From positions 36,804,991 to 36,868,990 of the forward strand of contig CM055109.1 in assembly GCA_029204225.1 (NCBI GenBank): DNA of 64,000 nt, given 5' to 3'. Under the pieces are notes generated by a model. It did not search any database and was not told the origin of the DNA. It saw nothing but the letters and a program-made list of their open reading frames with translations. A program made the translations under genes and the position numbers. This document shows positions 45,653 through 55,891 of the stretch, in pieces (the stretch's first letter is position 1; every line of letters starts with the position of its first letter). The DNA comes from Diphasiastrum complanatum. Taxonomy: Eukaryota; Streptophyta; Lycopodiopsida; Lycopodiales; Lycopodiaceae.

Positions 45653-46724
45653 GTGGTATTAGAACATGGTAGTCTGACAAGTCTGAGCCCATAAGATTCA
45701 AAGACCATATCGATAACGACCAAAGAGCCTTATTCTACCTGGAACATTGTAAAATACAATGTCATTTGTAAGCAGCATTCAATCGAAGATATACACCATT
45801 CTCCAGGCAGATGGGTCAAACTACTTGGCCTGGAAAGTGAGGACATCGCTTATCCTAAGAGGACAGGCGTTATGGCCCTGGGTGGATGGGACCGAAGAAA
45901 TGTCAGCCAATGCTGGAAAGGAGCTTCACGAATGGAAGGAAAAAAAATGACAAAGTAGTAGCTGTCATATCCTCCTCCATCAAGACAACATTACTATCGA
46001 TCTCTCATCAAGGTTTGAAACCAAATCACGCAGCCAAATCATGCATTTGGAAGATCAACTCACATACCTACACTGGAATGGCAAAGACCTCACAACATTC
46101 ATCAAAAACATGAAAAACCTATTCCTCTCTTCGCATAACACTGGGACAGAGCATGCAGTCTCACAGGAGAAGCAGCTAACGTACCTATTGCGAGCGCTAC
46201 AGATCATTTCAAACAACGCACACTCTTGTGGCAAAAGATCCTGCAATGACTCTTGAAAAAGCAATAAGCAAGGTCAAAGAAGAAGTAGAAGCAAGAGAGC
46301 ACTACGATGATAGACAAAGATCTAACCAAGCTCTATATAGTGGTAAATTAGATCAACGTAAGAAGAAGTCGTCCTAAGAGGGAGCCATCTCGAAGACCAG
46401 ACCACAGTCAACAGAGAGAAGGTGACAAAGAAAGAAGATCGAAGGCACCTACTCAACACAAACCACAAGGTGGTGACAAGAAATTCTGTGTTAGTAGATG
46501 CAGATGTGATGGACATACCATTGACACATGTTGGTTAAATCCAGACATTCAATGCGTACATTGTCACAAAACGTCACGTAGTAATAGACTGCTATTATAA
46601 TCCAAGAAGTAAGAAGACCCTAAGCAGGAAGGAACCCTCCAACAGCTCGTCGTATGTAGAAGAACCAGAGTCCTTGAAGATGGCTGAGGAGAACAAGCAA
46701 CAATCCATCCGCTTATTTATGCAC
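45653..46724 (+). pseudogene. Copia-Z gag (first copy) with primer site
   Basis: The primer site TGGTATTAGAAC is at 45654-45665. gag starts at 45759 (MSFVSSIQSKIYTILQADGS, NYLAWKVRTSLILRGQALW), continues with frameshifts (IMHLEDQLTYLHWNGKDL, FIKNMKNLF) to a cysteine/histidine-rich zinc-knuckle remnant near 46480-46600, and stops at 46724 where the inverted segment begins. It matches 49919-50920 of the second tandem copy. Confidence 0.88.
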
Positions 46725-47758
46725 CTGCTATATGAATCTAGCGATATAGAGAGAGAGAGACGTATATATTCCAAGTTTCTTCTGGTGTTGTGATCAATCA
46801 GTAAGCCTTTTGGTCTTTCTGTAATCTCGCTATTTGGAATACATGGTCCTCTGTTAGATTCCTGATATACCTAGATAGAGTCGAACTCTTAACTGTAGCT
46901 ATCGTTGTTGATTAAAATCTATCATCTTCTAAAGTATAGTCAAACACTATTGATCTACGATTGATTTAATTATGATGAGCCTTTGTGCGAAAAAACAAAT
47001 GATAGCTGGTTTCGTAACAAACGTTTGACAAGCATAACACAATTAAAGATCATACACAGTAGACATGAGATAAAAAAATTCTGTTCGATTACAATGATTC
47101 CTCTGAGCGTTGTTTGGCATACCGCACAACATGTTACCGCAAGAGATACTTTGCCTCTTACGATCAAAAGGGTTATTGTCGATTACCAGCGCACACCTCT
47201 ATCTATCTCTCTATATGTGTCCTTATTGGACTGATCAGTTCAACTCGTCTTGCTTATTGGCAGACAACTTTTCATCCTCACATTCATCAATCGATCATTC
47301 AACCTGTCTAACCATCCTTCTCATGTTCATCTTCTATATATAGAAGCGAAGAAAGGAAGTGGTCTTAATTTGCTTAATGATTACAAGAACTGCTTAACCC
47401 ACTACCAATAGCTTTTACTTTGTTGTCTCCATCTGTGAAGTTCTTCCGTCCTAGTGGTACTCCATTGAACTTGAGTCATGAAAACACGCCGGTTTCGTAG
47501 CCGCCTTTGCAACCGTAGACCAAGCTATCATTGGTTGAGCTTCGGTCTTCGCTTGTAGACTGCAAGTGTTGACTCACAGTTTTCTTTGGTTGTCTTCGTT
47601 CATCATTCGCACCTTGCAGTTTGCGGTTTGTTGCAGCTTGCGGTTTGTTGTGGCTTTCATTACCTTCGTTGTTGGTGTGCGTAGCGATGCGGTTGCGGTA
47701 GTAGTGGTTTGCGGTTTGCGGTTCAAAACCTGGCAATGCTTTGTGGGTGGAGACCTCA
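46725..47758 (-). repeat. Copia-Z LTR-b, lacking its last about 30 bp
   Basis: On the minus strand starts TGAGGTCTCCACCCAC at 47758 and ends ATTCATATAGCAG at 46725. Matches LTR-a over its length with scattered differences and some GC-rich expansions (TGCGGTTTGCGG repeats near 47630-47720). Confidence 0.88.
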
Positions 47759-47760
47759 AG

Positions 47761-48897
47761 TCACTTCAGCTCCCTCTCAAAGCATGGTAGTTTTGTGATT
47801 CCTAAGCTCGCATGCTGCTTCTTAAACATTGCCTTGTCAAGAGGCTTGGTAAATATATCAGCCACCATTTGCTTTGTTGGCACAAATTTGGTCTTGAAAA
47901 TCTCTTTCTCGACTATATCCCTTATCAGATGATACTTGATAGCGATGTGTTTTGTCTTGGAATCCTTCATTGGGTGTATGGCAGATGTGTTATCCATATA
48001 CATGATCAGTGGCTCGTTAGTGTTCTCTCCTACTCCATCAAGGAATTGTCTGAGCCATGTAAGCTCGTTGGCCATCTTGGCTGCTGCAACGTATTATGCT
48101 TCGTAGGATGATTGTGCGGTAATCGTTTGTTTCCTACTGATCCAAAGAACGGCTGCGTTGGCCGCTATGGTGCAGCCTCCTGAAATACTCTTTGATTCGT
48201 CCATCATAGATGCCCAGCTTACATCGTTGTAGGACTTCAATTGGAATCTTGCATCTTGAAAAAAGTAGAGACCATAGTCCTTTGTCTGTTTTAGGTATGG
48301 CAAGGTTCTCTTAGTAGTCTTCCAATGTGTAGGTCCTGGATTAATGTTAAATTGGCTCATTCTGAATACTACATAAGCAACATCTGGGCGTGTGTTGTCT
48401 GCCAAGTACATTAATGAACCAATAAGCCTTCTATAAGGCCTTTGTAGCATAGCTTCCCGCTCTAGGTTCTCTCTGGGACAGTCTGCATTTGTCAGCACTA
48501 TGCCAGGAATCATCGGAGTATTCACTCCCTTGCAATCTGTCATACCAAAGTCATCAATGATCTTCTGAATGTATCTTGACTGGGGCAGATATAATTTCTC
48601 ACCTTCAAGATCTCTGTCGATCTGCAAGCCTAGGTAGCATTTTGCTTCTCCTAGATCTGATATCTCAAAGTGCCTTGAAATATCTTCCTTTACTTGTGCT
48701 ATCAATGTGTCACTTCTTGACAGAGTCAAGGTGTCATCAACATAGACACTGATGATAATAACCTCATCATCTATGATCATGTTCTGAAGGTAGGTGGATG
48801 TGGCTACTGCTTCAGCCCATACTGACCTTGATACCTTGGAGTAGGCCATCACGTGCCTCACTGCTTCCATGAGAGTTCTATTCTTTCTCTCTGCCAC
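47761..48897 (-). pseudogene. Copia-Z RT and RNase H, fused to an integrase fragment
   Basis: A 267-codon frame from 48897 starts in integrase (AERKNRTLMEAVRHVMAYSK, VWAEAVATSTYLQN). It passes straight into late RT (IIISVYVDDTLTLSRSDTL, YLGLQIDRDLEGEKLYLP) and RNase H (SYNDVSWASMMDESKSIS). The integrase C-terminus and most of RT are deleted without losing frame. After one stop in the YEA/YVAA stretch, RNase H finishes (MYMDNTSAIHPMKDSKTKH, VADIFTKPLDKAM). Confidence 0.92.
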
Positions 48898-49023
48898 ACC
48901 ATTATGTTGTGGTGTGTAGGTTGCGGTCTTCTTGTGAAGGATACCTCGACTGCTGCAGAAATCAACAAAGTGGTTGGAAATATATTCTCCACCTCTGTCA
49001 GTTCGAATCTGCTTGACTTTTAT

Positions 49024-49800
49024 TTATGTCCACTTCTCAACCCAATTCACGTACTCTATAAACTTATTAAGAGCTTCGGAGTTGTTGTGGATAAAGTAGA
49101 CGACAACAAACTTACTAAAATCATCGATGAAGGTAATGTAGTATCGTGAGCCTCCCACAAAGAGCACATCAAATGTTCCGCAGATGTCAGAGTGTATCAA
49201 TTCCAAGAGTTGTGTCACTTTGAAGGAATCTCTGGTCGAAGGTGTTCGTGACATCTTGCCTTTGCTACATGCGTTGCAGGATGTGAGAACTACATCTTTG
49301 ATGCTTACTCCTATGAATGCGTCATGTTGGCTTGCTTTGTGCAGCGCCATTAGGTTCATGTGACATGGTCTCCTATGCCACAGAAGGCCCATCGATTCAT
49401 GAGTTTGATGAGCCTGCTCTGTTGGTAGGCATACCTTCAGGTAGTACAATCTACGTCTGCCTTGTGTGATGAAGGCACTGGTGGTGCCATCAACCACATT
49501 GCATGTTTTGTCTGTGAAGGTCACATGCATGTCTGCATCTGCTATTCTTGCTACAGACAGAAGATCCTTCTGGAAAGTGGGCACGTATAGGACATCATTG
49601 AGTCTTTTGTCTCTATCATTGGTGCTAAGCCATAGTGCGTCAGTTCTACTCACTTGATGTTGTGATCCATCTCCCAGCATGATATATTTGGATGAATCTA
49701 CTTGTTGAAAGCTAGCTATCATGTGTCTTGTTGTCACAAAATGTGTCGTAGCTCCCAAATCAAGAACAACTTCTTGTATATCGACTTGTGAGTAGCACAT
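49024..49800 (-). pseudogene. Copia-Z protease and integrase N-terminal part (inverted copy)
   Basis: A 258-codon open frame: the protease motif reads VVLDLGATTHFV (DLG where copy 2 has DSG), then LGDGSQHQVS, VPTFQKDLLSVARI, the pre-integrase zinc region (LLWHRRPCHMNLMAL, CNACSKGKMSRT), SDICGTFDVLF and the first integrase acidic motif (FIDDFSKFVVVYF). Confidence 0.92.
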
Positions 49801-49805
49801 ACATC

Positions 49806-52622
49806 CGAATCAAACCTCCCACGATTCCAATAGTGGTATTAAAGCATGGTAGTCTGACAAGTCAGAGCCCATAAGGTTCAAAGACAAGATCGATAACAAC
49901 CAAAGAGCCTTATTCTACCTGGAACATTGTAAAATACAATGTCATTTGTAAGCAGCATTCAATCGAAGATATACACCATTCTCCAAGAAGATGGGTCAAA
50001 CTACTTGGCCTGGAAAGTGAAGACATCACTTACCCTAAGAGAAAAAGCGCTATGGCCTTGGGTAGACGGGACCGAAGAAATGCCAGCCAATGCCTCACGA
50101 ATGGAAGAAGAAAAATGACAAAGCAGTAGCTGTCATATCCTCCTCCATTGAAGACAACATTACCATCGATCTCTTGTCAATATCAAACGCACGAGAACTA
50201 TGGGATGCGTTGAAGTCAAGGTTTGAAACCAAATCACACAGCCAAATCATGCATTTGGAAGATCAAATCACATACCTATGCTGGAATGGCAAAGACCTCA
50301 CAACATTCATCAAAAACATGAAAAACATATTCCTCTCTTTGCATAACACCGGGACAGAGCATGCAGTCTCAGAGGAGAAGTACCTATTGTGAGTGCTACC
50401 AAGATCATTCCAAACAATGCACACTCTTCTGGCAAAAGATCCTGCAACTGCTCTTGAAAAAGCAATAAGCGAGGTCAAAGAAGAAGTAGAAGCAAGAGAG
50501 CACGACAATGACAGACAATAATCTGACCAAGCTCTATACAGCGATAATGATCAATGTAAGAAGTCTCAAACTAAGAGGGAGTCATCTCGAAGACCAAACT
50601 GCAGTCAATAGAGAGAAGCTGACAAAGAAGGAAGATCGAAGGCACCTACTCAACACATATCGCAAGGTGGTGACAAGAAATTTTGCGTTAGTAGATGTAG
50701 ACGCGACGAACATACCATTGACACATGTGGTTAAATCCAAACATTCAATTCGTACACTGTCACAAGAAGGGTCATGCAGTAGTAGACTACTATCAGAACC
50801 CAAGAAGTAAGAAGACATTAAGCAGGAATGAACCCTCCAACAGCTCGTCGTATGTAGAGGAACCAGAGTCCTAGAAGATGGTTGAGGAGAGAACAAGAAA
50901 CAATCCATCCACTTATTTATGCACAGATGTATGTGCTACCTCACAAGCCAATATACAATAAGTCGTTCTTGATTCGGGAGCTACGTCACATTTTGTGACA
51001 ACAAGACACATGATAGCTAACTTTCAACAAACAGATTCATCTAGGTATATCATGTTGGGAGATGGATCACAACATCAAGTGAGCGGAACTGGCGCAGTAT
51101 GGCTAAGAACCAACGACAGAGACAGAAGACTCGATGATGTCCTATACGGGCCCACTTTACAGAAGGATCTTCTGTCTGTAGCAAGAATAGCAGTCGCAGA
51201 CATGCATGTGATCTTCACAAAAAAAACATGCAATGTGATTGATAGCAGCACCAGTGCCCTCATCACACAAGGCAAACGTATAGGCAACCTATACCACCTG
51301 AAGGTACACCTACTAAACAGAGCAGGCTCATCAAACTCATGAATCGATGGGCCTTCTGTGGCATAGGAGACTATGTCACATGAACCCAATGGCGATGCAC
51401 AAAGCAAGCCAACATGGTGCATTCATAGAAGTAAGCATCAAAGATGTAGTTTTCACATTATGCGATGCATGTAACAAAGGCAAGATGTCACGAACACCCT
51501 TCTCTAGGGATTCCTTCAAAGCGACACAACTCTTGGAATTGATACACTCTGACATCTGTGGACCATTTGATGTGCTCTTTGTGGGAGGCTCATGACGCTA
51601 CATTACCTTCATTGATGATTTTAATAAGTTTGTTGTCGTCTACTTTATCCACAACAAGTCCGAAGATCTTGATAAGTTTATAGAGTACATGAATTGGACT
51701 GAGAAGTGGACAGAAAGGAAAGTCAAGCAGATTTGTAACTAACGGAGGTGGATAATATATCTCCAACCGCTTTGATGATTTTTGCAGTAGTCGAGGTATC
51801 CTTCACAGGAAGACCACAGCCTACACACCACAACATAATGGTGTGGCAGAGAAAAAGAATAGAGCTCTCATGGAAGCAGCGAGGTGCGTGATGGCCTACT
51901 CCAAGGTATCAAAGTCAGTATGGGCTGAAGCAGTAGCCACAACCACCTACCTTCAGAACAAGATGGGCGAATTAGGCCTTCACACAACTCCACATGAACT
52001 GTGGTGGGGTAACAAACCAAATCTAGTCATGTAAGTATCTTTGGATGTATAGCATAATCGTACATTCCTGACAAAATCCGCAAGAAGCTGGATGAAAAAG
52101 TCGAGCAGGGATACTTGTAGGATATGACACATTCATCATACTACAACATCTATCTGTCGGAGACTAATAAAATCAAAACTGTCAGAGACGTCAAATTCGA
52201 TGAAGCAAGAACCATGGCCAACGAAGATCTAGTTAGCTATGAAATCCTTGGTAAGCGATACTACAACCTGCCAACATCGACGGAGGGAGCAAATTCTGAG
52301 CATCAGGATGAAGGTGCTCGAATTACAGACAAATCGAGTGACAGCTCAAATGACGAACAACCCAATATGCAATTTGTTCCCACAACACCCACGACTCACG
52401 ATAGTTCTACTACCAACAAAAGGGAAAAAGGCAAAGGAGTCATCGCACTCGTACCACTTCTAAGGATATCCAATAGAGAAAGAAGACAATCCGTCAGATA
52501 TATACCAGACAGTTCATCTTCAACTCAAGAGTATTTCTGCGGATTCGGTGGTGAACCACAAAGATGTGAAGAAGCCATCAACAATCCAGACAAAGACAAT
52601 TGGATAAAAGCCATGGAAGAAG
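49806..52622 (+). mobile_element. Copia-Z second tandem copy: LTR tail, primer site, gag, protease, integrase, RT start
   Basis: Begins with the last about 27 bp of an LTR (to 49832), the primer site TGGTATTAAAGC (49834-49845) and gag. The protease keeps LDSGATSHFV (about 50965). Integrase is broken by stops near 51340-51840. The integrase C-terminal region runs 52124-52250 (SYYNIYLSETNKIKTV, VRDVKFDEA), and RT begins at CEEAINNPDKDNWIKAMEEE. Truncated at about 52623 by the copia-W LTR. Confidence 0.88.
50995..51342 (+). pseudogene. Copia-Z copy 2 protease C-terminal part
   Basis: An open frame, TTRHMIANFQQTDSSRYIML, TNDRDRRLDDVLYGPTLQKD, SVARIAVADMHVIF, corresponding to 49300-49730 on the other strand. 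The active-site DSG lies just upstream of this stretch. Confidence 0.88.
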
Positions 52623-53256
52623 AAATTGGAAAAAGCTAACTTGATCAAATCTTGTAAATACCATAATGACTTGTACCTATCATCATTAGACATGTGTGGA
52701 GCCTGTTCCCACATGTGAAATTTATGCCCAAGTCATTTAGATAGATCACATAGATTGTACATTGTAGGACCTATCTCCTAATTTGTAGTAATCTAGAAGG
52801 TCAACACTAGCCACCAATGATGATGTGGCAAATTAATGGAATCTTAGCCAAAGTGGATATGGATAAGCATTATGACTTGTCTCACACGTGCTGGAAGTGG
52901 CTTGGAGAGAGAGTATGATGATTTTGTATTTACTTCATGATGGACCCACTATGAGGTATGAAGAAGAAAGACATTGATTTGGGAGCAATCTAAGTGTTTT
53001 CACTCTATTAAGCATGTTCTTTGTGAATGAATGCTTAGGAAATGATAAGTAATCATTTTTGCTATTAGAACTCCATACACCTACTGTAATTCACACGTGT
53101 GAAGGCTTTTGATCATTATTTTTTATTGTTCTTGCTTGGATGTGTAGAAATTGTCAAGTAAAAGCTAGTTTGGAGATAGATCAATATTCCAAGTTGCCAA
53201 TCACGCTTACTGATCTTTTGTAGATCTAATTGAGTCCTATTCTCTAAATTTTGACA
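52623..53256 (+). repeat. Copia-W 5' LTR
   Basis: The first 78 bp match 55323-55400 around AGCTAACTTGATCAAATC. It ends TTTTGACA directly before the primer site. Contains CACACGTGTGAAG, shared with the copia-2 LTR. Confidence 0.85.
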
Positions 53257-53269
53257 TGGTATCAGATCC
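53257..53269 (+). other. Primer-binding site, initiator tRNA-Met type
   Basis: TGGTATCAGATCC, one base off the usual TGGTATCAGAGCC, immediately after the LTR end. Confidence 0.85.
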
Positions 53270-53749
53270 AAGTCTAAGAGCATAGATGATGATCAAGATC
53301 TCTCCATTTTGTTAAAAGCATTGGTGCTAAAATCAATTTGAGAGAGGGCGAGTCTAACCAAATGATTACTTCTAGATTTGAAGTACAAATGAGCGTGTGA
53401 GTTTCAAGTGTACTTCCCACACGTGTGAGAGGCTGTTGTACTTGTACTTGCACAATATCTAAGTGATTTTCAAGTTTGTGCTTCATACAAGTTTGTGAGA
53501 ATGAAAGATCAAGTTTTGAGAGGATTTTGTGATCTCGACTAGTTTCTAATGAAATTTTTGTTCTAACTTGTCCAAAATCTATTTTTTTGGTTCATTGCAG
53601 ATACATTATGGACTAATGTTATCAGGCACGTGTGAGATCCATCCACTTTGAGTATTTGTTGTGATCTCAAGGTAGAACTAAATCAAGTAAGTGAGCACTT
53701 GTTTGGAAGCTCTTTGAGTAAGGATTTAGGTGCAAGTAATTTCAATCAA

Positions 53750-54379
53750 AATGGTTGATCCTAGATTGAGTTATTTGTTTGGAGGTAGGTAGTGCACCTA
53801 ACCTGGTGACTTTTGTCAAAGAGCACCAAATCATTGCCATTGTAGAGAAAAACTTAAAGATAGCATTATCAATCTAGGTTTTAAGAGTTCTAGATCTACA
53901 AAATGAAGACCAATCCATCCAAGGAGAACCAAAGCAAAGGGGCTGAGGTGAAGGATGGAGCTTCAAGTTCAAAGTGCAAAGGCAAGAAGGACAAATCCAA
54001 GAAAAGGTGTTTCCTTTGTGGAAATATGCATGAGGCTTGGAGTCTCACAAGGACTTACAAGATTTGTCTACAAAAGTCCATCACCACACATTTCAAACCT
54101 TTTGAAGTTTTTCATTTGGAAGTGAATTTTTTGGTTCAAGATGCAAAGATAAATGTCACTTTTATTAATGTCACTTGGATTTATTTCATGTCCTTGGTAT
54201 GCATTTTGTTTGGAACTTTGGATAAGTTCAAAGTTATTGTTATGATCCAAGAGAAACCAAGCAAGATTAAGGAGGAGCAATCACAAAATGAAAATAGTTC
54301 CTTTTATGCTCTCATGACATCTTATGAAGAACTATTTTGCTTTGAAGAGATTTTTGTATCTCAAAGGTGGATTCAATAG
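53750..54379 (+). pseudogene. Copia-W gag remnant with incomplete zinc knuckle, fused to unknown sequence
   Basis: A gag-like start near 53752 (VDPRLSYLFGG). The frame 53903-54379 (158 codons) has a lysine-rich stretch, SKCKGKKDKSKKRCFLCGNM, aligning with copia-2 up to the first half of the CCHC knuckle (CFLC). From about 54028 it departs into aromatic-rich sequence (HFKPFEVFHLEVNFLVQDAK) that I cannot assign, then an EEQSQNENSSFYALM tail that resembles the copia-2 stretch between knuckle and protease. Confidence 0.55.
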
Positions 54380-54846
54380 TAGTTGAGTGTAATATCTTAA
54401 TAGATAGCAAAGCATATTTTCCTTATAAACTTACATTGAGTATAGAGTTAAGGAAATGGAAATGTCTTCATGATGTATTTTCTTTTGGTTTCAATAAGAT
54501 CATGAATGATGTGTTCATTCGCAATGTTGAAAATTGTAAATTTTTTATTTTAAAGGCAAGTTATAAACTTCTTATGAGAATAAGTGAAGCATCCAAAGTG
54601 GACACTTATATCCACAAGCAAGTAGTTAGCCTTATTGAGATGGAAATACTTTTTGATTTCAATATTAGAAAAATCATGCTAGGTTGTGGTGATTTTGGGA
54701 CTTATGGCTCTAGAATAAGTAACATTGTTGATCATAGAAAGTGCACATTGTATGGTCATGTTTGTTGTGATCATTATGAGACATGGAGGTCTCAGATTTC
54801 CATCAAGGAGGAGCACCAAGAAGTTGATCTTGAGGAATCATCGTAA
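54367..54846 (+). CDS. Unidentified 159-codon open frame in copia-W
   Basis: Overlaps the end of the preceding frame by 13 bp and stops before the next. Contains balanced, non-repetitive residues (FGFNKIMNDVFIRNVENCKF, YGSRISNIVDHRKCTLYGHV). The beginning (DSIVVECNILIDSKAYFPY) sits where protease would be expected, but no DSG is present. Might be a very diverged protease-to-integrase segment or captured host sequence. No function proposed. Confidence 0.35.
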   Translation: MDSIVVECNILIDSKAYFPYKLTLSIELRKWKCLHDVFSFGFNKIMNDVFIRNVENCKFFILKASYKLLMRISEASKVDTYIHKQVVSLIEMEILFDFNIRKIMLGCGDFGTYGSRISNIVDHRKCTLYGHVCCDHYETWRSQISIKEEHQEVDLEESS

Positions 54847-54855
54847 GGTTCAAGT

Positions 54856-55218
54856 GTGCCGAGGATAGAGGAGGAGAGTCCTTCTCCAGTTATGATTCCA
54901 AGAAGAATATCAAGAGACATGGTTGAGCTCATATGGCTCACATATGGTTATTATAGCATGCATAGTCTTGCCAATGTTGACGAGCCTAATTCTCGAGATC
55001 TTGGTAGCATGATGTTGGATCTTTGTGATCCTTGTGAGTCAAGAAGGACTCTTTATTTTCTCATGGAGTTGCAGCTATTTTTAAGGAGGAGGAGCTTTTT
55101 GATCAACCATATGTTTCAAAAATGGAACAAATCAATGGAAAAAGTGAGCAAGTGGTGCGAAGCTCTCAAGTTCATCAAAGAAGTCAACATCAAAGAGGCA
55201 CTATCATGGATATGGTGA
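54856..55218 (+). CDS. Unidentified 120-codon open frame in copia-W
   Basis: Lies just after the previous frame and ends about 105 bp before the polypurine tract. ESPSPVMIPRRISRDMVELI followed by SMHSLANVDEPNSRDLGSMM. No known domain. Three open frames in series in a non-pol element suggest a once-continuous reading frame. Confidence 0.3.
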   Translation: MPRIEEESPSPVMIPRRISRDMVELIWLTYGYYSMHSLANVDEPNSRDLGSMMLDLCDPCESRRTLYFLMELQLFLRRRSFLINHMFQKWNKSMEKVSKWCEALKFIKEVNIKEALSWIW

Positions 55219-55335
55219 TTTCGGATCTTCATCAAACTCATTGGCTAATCTTCACACCTATGAACCTGTAATGATCAGCCTTAAGTGTTGTAAATAGATG
55301 TACCATAGATGTATCAAGTTAGTTTTGAGGAGGAG

Positions 55336-55400
55336 TGTTAAAATTGGCAAAAGCTAACTTGATCAAATCTTGTAAATACCATAATGACTTGTACCTATCA
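55336..55400 (+). repeat. Copia-W 3' LTR, truncated
   Basis: Identical to the 5' LTR start for about 48 bp to ACCTATCA, then LARD-like LTR sequence begins with a 2-bp overlap (CA). The remaining about 560 bp of this LTR is not found on the far side of the LARD-like element. Confidence 0.88.
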
Positions 55401-55878
55401 CTAGGGAAAACCCCTAAGATGAGGATAGGAAAACACAAGAAAGACTATGGAGCAAAACCACCCAACCAATCCTAGATCCCTCCTGGAGAATCCTCTTGGA
55501 TCTAGACCCCAAGCCATGCCATGTGATAGAAAGAAAATAAGAGCCCAACTGATAACCTAGACCAAAGTCATCGATGAGAAACTCACTACCTCAATATATA
55601 GAGAGTAGGATCATGTGCATGAACCCATGCAATTCCCATGTAGGTCAACTATAAATAGATCACAACTATTCATGCATACCTCCTGCCTATATCAGACACA
55701 CATACATGCATTACTCCAAACGTCTCAATTAGAGTGTCTGGGTCCTCTCAAGGTCATTGGTCACCAACAGGCCTTGACGTGGAATTAAATCTAGGCGTGA
55801 CCAATAATCTCGAACACTGGAGGGCCAGTCTACCATATTAGGACTATTCCATGTCCTTAGCTGAATATGGCCATAACA
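55399..55878 (-). repeat. LARD-like element 3' LTR
   Basis: Plus strand CACTAGGGAAAACCCC...GGCCATAACA. Missing the outermost TGTAAGAAC seen in the other copy. Contains CAATATATAGAGAG and ACTATAAATAGATC, TATA-like on the plus strand. Confidence 0.93.
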
Positions 55879-55891
55879 TTCTTCCTCCCTT
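55879..55891 (-). other. Polypurine tract of the LARD-like element
   Basis: Minus strand AAGGGAGGAAGAA immediately before the LTR start TGTTATGGCC. Confidence 0.85.

Larger units (their letters stand above)
46725..49805 (-). mobile_element. Inverted segment of copia-Z: protease to RNase H plus LTR-b
   Basis: Read on the minus strand this 3081-bp block begins (49805) with the codons that follow position 46724 in the uninverted copy at 50900-50960. It runs protease, integrase, RT, RNase H, polypurine tract and LTR-b, ending (46725) where the remaining LTR tail at 49806 would continue. Turning it round would reconstitute a tandem LTR-internal-LTR-internal array. Confidence 0.85.
52623..55400 (+). 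mobile_element. Copia-W: non-autonomous copia-type element without pol
   Basis: 5' LTR 52623-53256 (first few bases lost), primer site 53257-53269, about 2.05 kb internal region, polypurine tract TTTTGAGGAGGAG 53323+2000 (55323-55335), and 3' LTR starting TGTTAAAATTGG at 55336 but cut at 55400 by the LARD-like element. LTR starts and gag relate it to copia-2. No protease, integrase, RT or RNase H is recognisable. Confidence 0.85.
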
